DNA of 17,232 nt from an uncultured Oscillospiraceae bacterium (GCA_900546265.1 URCA01000054.1:1-17232), one strand, 5' to 3'; positions 6,317 to 13,610 are shown, counted from the first letter of the stretch. The notes: a model not told the origin generated them from the letters alone. Numbers and translations: made by a program.

Positions 6317-8654
6317 GCTGTCCGGAGGAATTATGAGCGGAGAGGGCGCGCAGGCGTTCCTCCAGCCGGCCGCAGACCTCCTCCGCGATTTCAGCGCTGG
6401 AGGCCTCGGCCACCAGTACCAGATTCTTGCCCGCCTTGGTGGGCCGCACCAGGCCGGTGCCGCCCCGCAGGCGTACCCGGGCCCCCTCGGCCGGGGCGCC
6501 GTCGGAAGCGGCTTCGGGCGTTTCGTCCCGCAGCTGGCGCAGAATGCGGCCGGGGTTGCCCTCGCAGGGGATGGTGCGGGTGGTCACGGCGAAATCGGGC
6601 AGGCGGCCGAGCAGCTCGGCCAGGGTGACGTGATACTGCTTCATCCGGCTGAGGAGGCGCACGGCCTGCATCAGGCCGTCCCGCACCCAGGGCTGGTTAG
6701 CGGCCAGCCGCCGGGCCTCCCCGTCGCAGCCCTCCACCGGACAGGACAGGTAGCGGCGCACCTTGCGGCCGTAATGGGCCGCCATTTCTTCGATGGCCAC
6801 CGGCGCGTCGTATGGCAGGGCGAGATCGCCGCCGTCCTCCAGCTCCAGCAGGCAGTTGACGCCCAGCACCCTCTCGGGCCAGACATATCCCGCCTCGGGA
6901 TCGTAAATGGACAGCCGCCTCCCTCCGGCCCCCAGATGGAACCGGGGACCGCTTTCCGCCCCGCAGCCCAGGGTGGACAACACCTCGCCGAGCAGGCGCA
7001 CCGGCTCGTAGTCGGATCCCCGCACCTCGGCCGACAGGCCGGACAGGCCGTCCGGCGCCATGGAAATGAGCTCCTGGCGGTACAACTGGCGCATGCCGGT
7101 CATATTGGTGGCCTCCCGGACGGTATCCCAGCCCACCCGGCTGAAATCGCCGCCGGTCAGGCGAGCTTCCACCGACCGCTCGGTATTGCGCGCGGCGGGC
7201 AGGCCCCCGGCACCCAGCAGGCGGACGGCCCCTTTCAGGCCGCCGCTGACGTAGACGCCGGTGCGGATAAGGCTGAAATTCACGAAATAGTCGAACTGGG
7301 GCTCGATGCAGGGGCCGAAGTCCCAGACCAGGCCCCCGACGGAGAGGATGCCGGCCGTCAAAGCCATTTTCATCACAGCGGCCGCTTTGTCGGAGCTGCA
7401 GCCCACGGCCACCTTTTCGCCCCGCACCTGGCTGCCGATGGCGGCACCCAGCCGGGCGCAGAATTCGGGGGTGAGCTCCACGCCCGTTTCGCCGCACAGG
7501 CCGCCGTCGTCGAACAGGCCGGGGGCCGGGCCGCCCTCCCGCAGGTTTTCCCGCAGGTGGGTGCCGGCCTCCACCTGCTTTTCGGGCCAGATTTTCACGT
7601 GGGGGCTGACGGCGGCGTGCTCGCCGATAACCGCGCCCTCTCCCACGGCGGCGCCTTCGAACAGGGCCGCGCCCCGGCGCACCGAGGCCCCGTGGCAGAC
7701 CAAGGCGCCGGTCAAAGCCGCCCGGTCGCCGATATACACCCCATCCAGCAGGACGCTGCCCCGCACCTTGGCGTTGTTGCCGATGTGGCAGCCATCCCCC
7801 AGGACGGCGAAGGGGCCTATCTGGGCCGCCGCGCCGATTTGGACGTTTTTACCGATATAGACGGGCGGGATGAGGGTGTAGCCGCCCGCCGGCTCTTCGG
7901 CCATGCAGACGCCGTCCTTGACGGGCAGGTTGGTTTTCACCCTGCCCTCCAGAATATCCCGCTGGCAAGTCAGATACGTGGTCAAATCCCCGATGTCGCA
8001 CCAATAATCCTTGGTTTCATAGGCGTACAGGGGCAGGCCGTCCCGCAGGAGCAGGGGAAACAAATCCTTGGCGAAGTCGAAATTGGTATCCGCCGGGATG
8101 GATTCCAGCGCCTCGGGGGACAGGATATAGATCCCGGTATTGGCCGCGTCGGTGGCCGCCTGGCCCCAGCCGGGCTTTTCCAGGAAGCCGGTGATCCGCC
8201 CCTCCCGGTCAAACTTGGCCAGTCCGTATTCCCGGGGATCGGCCACCCGGGTGACGATCAGGGTGGCGGCGGCGTGACGGCTTTTATGAAACGCGCAGGC
8301 TTCACTCAGGTCGATGTCGGTCAGGGCGTCGCCGCTGATGATCAGAACATCGTCATTGGCGCCGCCCCACTGGCTGTCCACCGCCAGGCGGACGCTGCCC
8401 GCCGTGCCCAGGGGCTTGTCCTCCTCGGAGAAAGACAGGCGCATCTGCCGGTAGCCGTCCCCGAAATGGGCGGTGATGGCCGACGGGATATACCGCATCG
8501 TCACCGCCGCGTCCAGGACGTCGTGCTCCTGGAGCAGGTCGAGGATGTATTCCAGCACCGGCCGGCCGCACAGGTGCGCCATGGGCTTGGGGCTGTCGCA
8601 GGTGAGGGGACGCAGGCGCGTGCCTTCCCCGCCCGCCATAATGACTGCTTTCAT
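6291..8654 (-). CDS. Sugar nucleotidyltransferase fused to degenerate phosphomannomutase-like domain
   Basis: This 787-aa fusion has an N-terminal nucleotidyltransferase of the mannose-1-phosphate guanylyltransferase type (about 1-235), which makes a sugar nucleotide from a sugar-1-phosphate and NTP. Motifs are MAGGEGTRLRPLT (6-18), SPKPM (21-25), SGDAL (107-111), FLEKP (157-161) and NTGIYIL (172-178). Left-handed beta-helix hexapeptide repeats fill about 262-355. A mutase-like region (about 385-775) follows, but the phosphoserine signature TASHNP is replaced by YVSGGLKG (468-475), DGDxDR by LGAGGRR (574-580), and the phosphate loop RPSGT by RPTKA (737-741). I infer an active transferase with a probably inactive mutase module. 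The ATG has AGAGAGG 10 nt upstream. The exact sugar and base cannot be told from sequence. Confidence 0.85.
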   Translation of the reverse strand: MKAVIMAGGEGTRLRPLTCDSPKPMAHLCGRPVLEYILDLLQEHDVLDAAVTMRYIPSAITAHFGDGYRQMRLSFSEEDKPLGTAGSVRLAVDSQWGGANDDVLIISGDALTDIDLSEACAFHKSRHAAATLIVTRVADPREYGLAKFDREGRITGFLEKPGWGQAATDAANTGIYILSPEALESIPADTNFDFAKDLFPLLLRDGLPLYAYETKDYWCDIGDLTTYLTCQRDILEGRVKTNLPVKDGVCMAEEPAGGYTLIPPVYIGKNVQIGAAAQIGPFAVLGDGCHIGNNAKVRGSVLLDGVYIGDRAALTGALVCHGASVRRGAALFEGAAVGEGAVIGEHAAVSPHVKIWPEKQVEAGTHLRENLREGGPAPGLFDDGGLCGETGVELTPEFCARLGAAIGSQVRGEKVAVGCSSDKAAAVMKMALTAGILSVGGLVWDFGPCIEPQFDYFVNFSLIRTGVYVSGGLKGAVRLLGAGGLPAARNTERSVEARLTGGDFSRVGWDTVREATNMTGMRQLYRQELISMAPDGLSGLSAEVRGSDYEPVRLLGEVLSTLGCGAESGPRFHLGAGGRRLSIYDPEAGYVWPERVLGVNCLLELEDGGDLALPYDAPVAIEEMAAHYGRKVRRYLSCPVEGCDGEARRLAANQPWVRDGLMQAVRLLSRMKQYHVTLAELLGRLPDFAVTTRTIPCEGNPGRILRQLRDETPEAASDGAPAEGARVRLRGGTGLVRPTKAGKNLVLVAEASSAEIAEEVCGRLEERLRALSAHNSSGQLDINRENR

Positions 8655-8693
8655 GAATGAAAAACCTCTCTTTTTGATGTCGTAGTCCTAGTA

Positions 8694-8721
8694 TTGACGG
8701 AAAAAAGAGGGTTTATATAAG
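8694..8721 (+). promoter_or_regulatory. Candidate distal promoter for the PH/zinc-ribbon gene
   Basis: TTGACG (8694-8699, 5 of 6) and TATAAG (8716-8721, 5 of 6) lie 16 bp apart. The -10 overlaps the -10 of the opposing promoter (TATATA at 8714-8719 on the other strand). Confidence 0.45.
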
Positions 8722-8742
8722 GCCTTTCAGGGAAATTGTAAA
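8714..8742 (-). promoter_or_regulatory. Promoter for the nucleotidyltransferase fusion gene
   Basis: On the minus strand, TTTACA (8737-8742, 5 of 6) and TATATA (8714-8719, 4 of 6) are spaced by 17 bp, about 60 bp before the start codon at 8654. Confidence 0.5.
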
Positions 8743-8748
8743 GGAACG

Positions 8749-8777
8749 TAGTCAAATGCCTGTAAATATGGTAAAAT
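8749..8777 (+). promoter_or_regulatory. Candidate proximal extended -10 promoter for the PH/zinc-ribbon gene
   Basis: TAGTCA (8749-8754, 4 of 6), 17-bp spacer, and TAAAAT (8772-8777, 5 of 6) preceded by the extended TG at 8769-8770. The start codon follows 33 bp downstream. Confidence 0.5.
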
Positions 8778-8810
8778 ATCGGATAATTCCCGGAAGGAAG
8801 TGAGCAGCAC

Positions 8811-9368
8811 TTGAGAGCAGACATCAAACTGGCTCTGAAACAGTTCCAAATTAAGACCTGGGGTAATCGCGGCCGGATAAAGAGCGTACAGCTGGAAATC
8901 CTGCCGGAGGAAATCGTTCATTATATCGCGCCGACCAATATCGTCATCCGGAAAAAGGAAAGCGCCGACGTGGTAAGAAGGCCGGGCATCCTACTTATCA
9001 CAAATTTCCGCGTGTTATTTTATAATAGAATTTCAAATGAGATTTTCAAGGAGGAGTTCCCTCTTTTGGAAATTCAGGGAGTATCCGCCGACGCCGGTTG
9101 GTTTACCTCGTATGTGTCTTTTCTCACCCATACGAAAACGATTGACTTTCTGGTTCACTACAAAAAGGAGCGTTACCAGGCGATTGTCCGTGTATTGAAC
9201 GAAGCTATAAAAACAGCCGTGAACCATTATAATGATAACACTCTCGTTTACAATCCGGACGATACCGTTACAGTCGTCACCTGCGCTGGGTGCGGCGCAA
9301 CAAACATCTTACAAAAGAGCACCATTAAGCCGTGCGCCTATTGCGGCCGCAGTCTCAGCAGCGAATAG
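8811..9368 (+). CDS. PH-like domain protein with C-terminal zinc ribbon
   Basis: A 185-aa protein of unknown function, without signal peptide or membrane helix. Residues about 25-135 resemble a bacterial pleckstrin-homology (YokE/GRAM-like) fold: LPEEIVHYIAPTNIVI, then PGILLITNFRVLFYN (58-72) and FKEEFPLLEIQGVS (79-92), the usual alternating strands, ending in a helix (about 120-138). A zinc ribbon follows with CAGC (158-161) and CAYC (175-178). I chose the TTG at 8811, with GGAAGGAAG 10 nt upstream; no ATG fits. Its bases are visibly richer in A and T than the neighbours, suggesting later acquisition. It is 27 bp ahead of rnhA and probably co-transcribed. Similar folds bind lipid or protein partners, but the ligand here is unknown. 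Confidence 0.75.
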   Translation: MRADIKLALKQFQIKTWGNRGRIKSVQLEILPEEIVHYIAPTNIVIRKKESADVVRRPGILLITNFRVLFYNRISNEIFKEEFPLLEIQGVSADAGWFTSYVSFLTHTKTIDFLVHYKKERYQAIVRVLNEAIKTAVNHYNDNTLVYNPDDTVTVVTCAGCGATNILQKSTIKPCAYCGRSLSSE

Positions 9369-9395
9369 CTATAAAGTAGAAAGGACGGAAAAGCC

Positions 9396-9833
9396 ATGAA
9401 ACACATCGATTTATTCACCGACGGGGCCTGCTCGGGGAATCCGGGGCCGGGGGGCTGGGGGGCGGTGCTGCGCTATAACGGGCAGGAGAAAGAGCTGTGC
9501 GGCGGCGAAGCCAGCACCACCAACAACCGCATGGAGCTCACCGCCGTCATAGAAGGGCTGTCCGCGCTCAAGGAGCCCTGCGACGTAACGCTGACCAGCG
9601 ATTCCAAATACGTCCTCGACGCCATTGAGAAGGGCTGGGCCCGCTCCTGGAAGCGCAACGGCTGGCGCAAGGCCGACAAGAAGCCTGCCCTCAATGCCGA
9701 TTTGTGGGACAGGCTGCTGACCCTGCTGGACATCCATACGGTACGGCTGGTCTGGGTGCGGGGACACCAGGGCCATCCCGAAAACGAACGCTGCGACCAG
9801 CTGGCCGTGGGATATTATCAGCGGTGGAAATAG
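9396..9833 (+). CDS. rnhA: Ribonuclease HI
   Basis: Cleaves the RNA strand of RNA-DNA hybrids (R-loops, primers, misincorporated ribonucleotides). At 145 aa it is a standard-length bacterial type 1 enzyme. The four catalytic carboxylates are present: D9 in FTDGACSGNPGPGG (7-20), E47 in NNRMEL, D69 in TSDSKYV and D134 in ENERCDQLA; H124 lies in VRGHQGHPEN (121-130). The basic W-rich segment GWARSWKRNGWRKADKKP (80-97) corresponds to the substrate-binding handle. AAGGACGG precedes the ATG by 7 nt. It follows the PH/zinc-ribbon gene closely. Confidence 0.96.
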   Translation: MKHIDLFTDGACSGNPGPGGWGAVLRYNGQEKELCGGEASTTNNRMELTAVIEGLSALKEPCDVTLTSDSKYVLDAIEKGWARSWKRNGWRKADKKPALNADLWDRLLTLLDIHTVRLVWVRGHQGHPENERCDQLAVGYYQRWK

Positions 9834-9862
9834 CCGCGTTACAAAAAATGTCGAAAAACCGA

Positions 9863-9883
9863 GCGGGCGGCCGCGAACTTTTT
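9863..9883 (+). terminator. Weak terminator after rnhA
   Basis: A short stem GCGG-GCGG-CCGC (9863-9874) is followed after 4 nt by TTTTT (9879-9883). The stem is only 4 bp and the gap is atypical, so confidence is low. Confidence 0.3.
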
Positions 9884-9895
9884 ACACTTTGCGTA

Positions 9896-9924
9896 TTGCA
9901 ATCTAGACCAAAAAGGTATATATT
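9896..9924 (+). promoter_or_regulatory. Promoter for iscS-iscU with operator-like spacer
   Basis: TTGCAA (9896-9901) and TATATT (9919-9924, 5 of 6) are 17 bp apart. The spacer holds the small inverted repeat ACC-AAAAA-GGT (9907-9917), a possible repressor site. A second exact TATAAT lies at 9957-9962 but lacks a -35 partner and would leave a leader of only about 12 nt. Confidence 0.5.
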
Positions 9925-9980
9925 AAACCTGCAAGACGCATACTACGTCGTGACTTTATAATAGAGAGCTGGTTTTGCGT

Positions 9981-11171
9981 ATGTCATCAGCCGCACGTTT
10001 TATTTACGCGGACAACGCCGCCACCACCCGCCTGCTGCCGCAGGTGCTGGATAAAATGATTCCCTACCTCACCGAGGAATATGGCAACCCCTCCTCCCTG
10101 TACAGCTTCGGGCAGGCGGCCCGCCAGGGGGTGGATGCCGCCCGGATCACCATGGCGGAATGCCTGCACTGCCGGCCCGACGAGGTGTTCATCACTTCGG
10201 GAGGCAGCGAGGCGGACAACTGGGCGCTGAAAATGGTGGCGGAGAGCCTGGAAAAGAAGGGCAAGAAACACATCGTCTCCACCGTGTTCGAGCATCACGC
10301 CATCCTCCACGCGCTGAACGCCCTGGAGAAACGGGGCTTTGAAATCACCCTGCTGCCGGTGTATGAAAACGGCATCGTCCGGGTGGAGGACGTGGCGGCC
10401 GCCATTCGGCCGGACACCGCCCTGGTTTCGGTGATGTTCGCCAACAATGAAATCGGCACCATCCAGCCCATTGCCGAAATCGGTGCGCTGTGCCGGGAGC
10501 GGAAGGTGCTGTTCCATACCGACGCGGTGCAGGCGGTGGGGCATGTACCGGTGGATTTTGAGGGGATGCACATCGATCTTCTCTCCCTATCGGCGCATAA
10601 GTTCCACGGGCCCAAGGGCGTGGGCGCGCTGCTGGTGCGCAAGGGGCTGCGCTTCGGCAACCTCATCGACGGCGGCGCCCAGGAAAAGGGCCGCCGGGCG
10701 GGCACCGAAAACACGGCAGGCATCGTCGGCATGGCGGAGGCCATGCGGCTGGCCTGCGCCTCCATGGCACAGGCGACCCCGGGCCTCATCGCCAAGCGGG
10801 ATCGGCTGATTCAGGGGCTGCTGAGCGCCCTGCCCCGCTGCCGCCTCAACGGCGATCCGGTGCGGCGGCTTCCCGGCAACGTCAATATCAGCTTCGAGGG
10901 CATCGAGGGCGAGAGCCTGCTGCTGATGCTGGACATGAAGGGAATTTGCGCGTCCTCCGGCTCGGCCTGCACCTCCGGCTCCCTGGACCCCAGCCACGTG
11001 CTGCTGGCCATCGGCCTGCCCCACGCGGTGGCCCACGGCTCCCTGCGGCTGACCCTGTCGGAAGAGACCACCGACGAGGACGTGGACTATATGCTTCAGG
11101 TCATCCCCGGCGTGGTGCAGCGGCTGCGGGAGATGTCTCCTCTTTGGGAAACCATCTGCAAAAACGACTGA
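9981..11171 (+). CDS. iscS: Cysteine desulfurase IscS/NifS
   Basis: PLP enzyme that removes sulfur from cysteine as a protein-bound persulfide and passes it to IscU for Fe-S cluster assembly. The protein is 396 aa. Features include YADNAATT (9-16), the SGGSEADN loop (73-80), FEHHAIL with H105, NNEIGTIQP (155-163), HTDAVQ with D181, the PLP lysine K207 in SLSAHKFHGPKG, and the catalytic cysteine C330 in the long flexible loop ASSGSACTSGSLDPSHVL (324-341), which marks Group I. I chose the ATG at 9981; a TTG two codons earlier (9975) is possible. The Shine-Dalgarno is poor (GAGAG only). It is 31 bp upstream of iscU. No iscR or mnmA neighbour is present. Confidence 0.95.
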   Translation: MSSAARFIYADNAATTRLLPQVLDKMIPYLTEEYGNPSSLYSFGQAARQGVDAARITMAECLHCRPDEVFITSGGSEADNWALKMVAESLEKKGKKHIVSTVFEHHAILHALNALEKRGFEITLLPVYENGIVRVEDVAAAIRPDTALVSVMFANNEIGTIQPIAEIGALCRERKVLFHTDAVQAVGHVPVDFEGMHIDLLSLSAHKFHGPKGVGALLVRKGLRFGNLIDGGAQEKGRRAGTENTAGIVGMAEAMRLACASMAQATPGLIAKRDRLIQGLLSALPRCRLNGDPVRRLPGNVNISFEGIEGESLLLMLDMKGICASSGSACTSGSLDPSHVLLAIGLPHAVAHGSLRLTLSEETTDEDVDYMLQVIPGVVQRLREMSPLWETICKND

Positions 11172-11202
11172 AAGGTATCGAACAAGAAAGAAGGAACCGA
11201 GC

Positions 11203-11643
11203 ATGGCAGCATTTTACAGCGAAAAGGTTATGGATCACTTTGCCAATCCCCGCAATGTGGGCGAATTGGAAGACGCCAACGGCGTCGGTGAAATCGGCAA
11301 CGCCAAATGCGGCGACATTATGAAAATGTATATAAAGGTGGAGGACGGCCGGATCGCGGACGTGAAGTTCAAGACCTTCGGATGCGGCTCCGCCATCGCC
11401 ACCAGCTCCATCGCCACCGAAATGATCAAGGGCAAAACCATCGAGGAGGCGCTGCAGCTGTCCAACAAAGCGGTGGTGGAAGCACTCGACGGCCTGCCCG
11501 CCCACAAAATCCACTGCTCCGTCCTGGCCGAGCAGTCCATCAAGGCGGCCATCGCCGACTATTACCGGCGGCAGGGCATCGACCCCACCCCCATTGTGGG
11601 CGAGCTGCCCGATCCCGACGAATACGAGGCCTGCCACGTCTGA
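11203..11643 (+). CDS. iscU: Fe-S cluster scaffold protein IscU
   Basis: Scaffold on which Fe-S clusters are built with sulfur from IscS. It is 146 aa, close to the NifU N-terminal/IscU family length. Start FYSEKVMDHFANPRNVGEL is diagnostic. Three cluster ligands are visible: C36 in NAKCGD with D38, C61 in FGCGSAIATSS, and C105 in HKIHCSVLAEQ. An additional cysteine, C144, lies near the C-terminus. AAGAAGGAA precedes the ATG by 6 nt. It pairs with the upstream iscS, and is followed by the nested inverted-repeat element. Confidence 0.95.
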   Translation: MAAFYSEKVMDHFANPRNVGELEDANGVGEIGNAKCGDIMKMYIKVEDGRIADVKFKTFGCGSAIATSSIATEMIKGKTIEEALQLSNKAVVEALDGLPAHKIHCSVLAEQSIKAAIADYYRRQGIDPTPIVGELPDPDEYEACHV

Positions 11644-11664
11644 GCGGCAGGGTCTCTGAGCATC

Positions 11665-11806
11665 CCCGAACGACAAGCGCGTCCCGAAACGCGGCATAGA
11701 CCCAGCGGAGAATCGGAGTGCGGCGAGCCGCATTCCAGAAAACGGAGCGATCGCTCCGTTTTCTTCCAAAGGGCTATGGCCATCGCCGGGACGCGCTTTT
11801 TTCGGG
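11665..11806 (+). ncRNA. Candidate structured RNA / nested inverted-repeat element ending in a T-run
   Basis: A 12-bp perfect stem closes the element: AAGCGCGTCCCG (11675-11686) with CGGGACGCGCTT (11787-11798), extended by CCCGAA (11665-11670) with TTCGGG (11801-11806). Inside are CATAG.CCC (11695-11703) with GGGCTATG (11771-11778), a 9-bp hairpin with loop CGAG (11715-11736), and a 28-bp palindrome (11737-11764). The right arm runs into six T (11797-11802), so it could end transcripts on the plus strand. It may be the iscU 3' UTR, a separate small RNA, or a MITE-like insertion. No Rfam family is recognised by eye. Confidence 0.5.
11737..11764 (+). terminator. Perfect 28-bp palindrome after iscU
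   Basis: A 14-bp perfect inverted repeat centred on CGATCG, with AGAAAACGGAGCGA as its left arm. It has A- and T-rich ends and could terminate on both strands, though it lies inside a larger structure. Confidence 0.55.
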
Positions 11807-11851
11807 CTAGTGAGGGTTGTTCACGGGGGGAAAAATCCTTTTGTTAACATC

Positions 11852-11880
11852 TTGTTAATTATTTTGGAATATGGTACAAT
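11852..11880 (+). promoter_or_regulatory. Extended -10 promoter for psd-pssA
   Basis: TTGTTA (11852-11857) and TACAAT (11875-11880, 5 of 6) are 17 bp apart, with the extended TG at 11872-11873. A second TTGTTAA lies 11 bp upstream (11841), one helix turn away. The region is AT-rich in an otherwise GC-rich sequence. Confidence 0.65.
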
Positions 11881-11932
11881 GAAGCATCATGCAGCCGCGC
11901 CCGGCGGCGGGAGCAGACAGAGGTGACCGGCG

Positions 11933-12790
11933 ATTCGAGTCTATGACAGAAAAACGGGGCGGACGGTGGAACAGCCCTCCGCCGACAGCGGCGCGGTGGG
12001 GTGGATTTACCGCAACCGGCCCGCCCGGTTCGTGGTTTCCTGCGTCTGCCGGAAGACCCTGCTGCGGCTGGTGGGCCGGTACGCGGACAGCCGGCTGAGC
12101 CGGATCCATATCCGGCGGTTCGCCGAGAAGCGGGGGATCGCCGACTGGCAGGGCTACGGCAGCCTGAATGCCTTTTTCGCCCGGCCCCGCGCCAATGTGG
12201 CTTTTCCGGCCCGCGAGGACACGCTGGGCTCCCCCTGCCAGGCGCTGGTCTGCGCGTGGGATCAGCTGCGGCCCGACGCGGTGGTGCAGGTCAAAGGGGT
12301 GACCTATCCCCTGGCCGAGCTGCTGGACGAGGACGCCTCCCGCTTTGAAGGGGGCGCGGCCTATTGTCTGCGGCTGGAGTCGGGCCATCACCACCGGGTC
12401 TACTGTTTCGACGACGGGGTGCTGGAGGAAGAAAATTCGGTGCCCGGGCGGTACGACTCGGTGCATGCGGCGGCCCTCCCCCACGTGCCGGGCCTGTACG
12501 CCAAGAACCACCGGGTGATCACCCGCTACCGTACCGAACAGTTCGGCACGGCCATGCTGGTGGAGGTGGGCGCCATGTTCATCGGCAGTGTGGTGCGGCA
12601 GGCGCCCCTTGGAGAGCCTGTCCGGCGCGGGGACGTCAAGGGCTGGTTCTGCTTCGGCGGCAGCTCGGTGCTGCTCTTTTTTGAACCCGGCCGGGTGCGG
12701 CCCGACGCCGATTTGCTCGCGCAGACGGCGGCGGGAATCGAAACGGCTGTGGATGTTGGGGAAAAGATTGGGGAGAAAATACCGCGATGA
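11933..12790 (+). CDS. psd: Phosphatidylserine decarboxylase (apparent ATT start, Asp-to-Gln at autocleavage site)
   Basis: Makes phosphatidylethanolamine from phosphatidylserine using a pyruvoyl group created by self-cleavage. The protein is 285 aa. Visible features are VYDRKTGRTVE (3-13), SLNAFFARP (76-84), the conserved H154 in HHHRVY (152-157), FGTAMLVEVGAMFIGS, and FGGSSVLLFFEPG with the cleavage-site GGSS (242-245). The Asp of the usual SPxDG motif is replaced by Gln103 (SPCQ). No ATG, GTG or TTG lies in frame before GTG 11966, yet YDRKTG is encoded upstream of that GTG. The ATT at 11933 has AGAGGTGA 6 nt ahead. It overlaps pssA by 4 bp (ATGA), so they are probably translationally coupled. 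Confidence 0.85.
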   Translation: MRVYDRKTGRTVEQPSADSGAVGWIYRNRPARFVVSCVCRKTLLRLVGRYADSRLSRIHIRRFAEKRGIADWQGYGSLNAFFARPRANVAFPAREDTLGSPCQALVCAWDQLRPDAVVQVKGVTYPLAELLDEDASRFEGGAAYCLRLESGHHHRVYCFDDGVLEEENSVPGRYDSVHAAALPHVPGLYAKNHRVITRYRTEQFGTAMLVEVGAMFIGSVVRQAPLGEPVRRGDVKGWFCFGGSSVLLFFEPGRVRPDADLLAQTAAGIETAVDVGEKIGEKIPR

Positions 12791-13449
12791 AGAATTTTTC
12801 GAGAACGCGCTCCGTGCCGGCCGTGGAACGGCCCAGCCTGTCCAGGGCTTTCCCGGCGGCGGGAAAGCTGAACGTGGCCTGCTGCATCACGGTGGCGGGC
12901 TTCGTCCTGGCGCTGTCCGGGCTGTGCCTGCTGCTTCGCGGCCAGCTGGCGATGGGGATTTTTGTGCTGACCCTGGCCTCGGTGGCCGATCTGCTGGACG
13001 GGTTCACCGCCCGCAAGCTGGGGCTGGTGTCGGCCTACGGCCAATCGTTGGATTCCCTGAGCGATACCATCAGCTTCGTGGCCACGCCGGCCGTGATTCT
13101 CATGTGGTTCGGCCATTTTCGTCCCATTTGGGTGGTGGCGGGACTGGTTTACGCGGTGTGCGGGGTGCTGCGGCTCAATTATTTCGAGCACAACCCGGCG
13201 CCGGGCTATTTCATCGGGGTGTCCAGCCCCATTGCCTCCGGCCTGCTCATCATGCCATTTTACGCGCTGACCTTCCTGTTCCGGGTGGAGGCCGGATGGC
13301 TGACGACGCTTTATCCGTTCTACGCCCTGGCGGTGGGCCTGGCCATGATCGGCGGCTTCAAGGTGAAGAAATACAGCTTCACCAACGCGGCCATCGGCCT
13401 GTGCTGCTACATCATCGCGGTGGCGGGGCTGGTCAAGTCCCTGCTGTAA
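12787..13449 (+). CDS. pssA: CDP-diacylglycerol--serine O-phosphatidyltransferase
   Basis: Membrane enzyme joining serine to CDP-diacylglycerol, giving the phosphatidylserine used by the upstream psd. The protein is 220 aa. The CDP-alcohol phosphotransferase signature is exact: DG-x2-AR-x8-G-x3-D-x3-D at 71-93 (D71, G72, A75, R76, G85, D89, D93). There are about seven hydrophobic segments, at roughly 30-50, 54-70, 95-108, 113-128, 143-165, 173-190 and 200-218. The ATG sits in the psd stop (ATGA). Closing hairpin follows 14 bp after its stop. psd-pssA together form a complete phosphatidylserine-to-phosphatidylethanolamine branch. Confidence 0.93.
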   Translation: MKNFSRTRSVPAVERPSLSRAFPAAGKLNVACCITVAGFVLALSGLCLLLRGQLAMGIFVLTLASVADLLDGFTARKLGLVSAYGQSLDSLSDTISFVATPAVILMWFGHFRPIWVVAGLVYAVCGVLRLNYFEHNPAPGYFIGVSSPIASGLLIMPFYALTFLFRVEAGWLTTLYPFYALAVGLAMIGGFKVKKYSFTNAAIGLCCYIIAVAGLVKSLL

Positions 13450-13463
13450 CGTCAAGCATAGGC

Positions 13464-13495
13464 AAGCGCCCCGGAGCGAATGCTCCGGGGCGCTT
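13464..13495 (+). terminator. Bidirectional hairpin after pssA
   Basis: A 14-bp perfect stem AAGCGCCCCGGAGC/GCTCCGGGGCGCTT with loop GAAT. It lies between the converging pssA and winged-helix genes and ends in TT on both strands. There is no long U-tract on either side. The rest of 13450-13610 has only a minor inverted repeat, TTGGTG/CACCAA (13513-13537). Confidence 0.7.
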
Positions 13496-13610
13496 CACCA
13501 TGAGGAGGCGGCTTGGTGGGGAAATTTCCTTCACCAATCCATCCACTAAATTTCCTCATTCTTTACCTAATACGTCTGAAGAGGGGCGGATTTATGGGGA
13601 AAGGCCACAT

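Noticed and set aside
6075..8660. 861-codon plus-strand reading frame opposite the nucleotidyltransferase fusion
   Set aside because: Antisense shadow; Gln/His/Gly-rich and without ribosome-binding site or domain.
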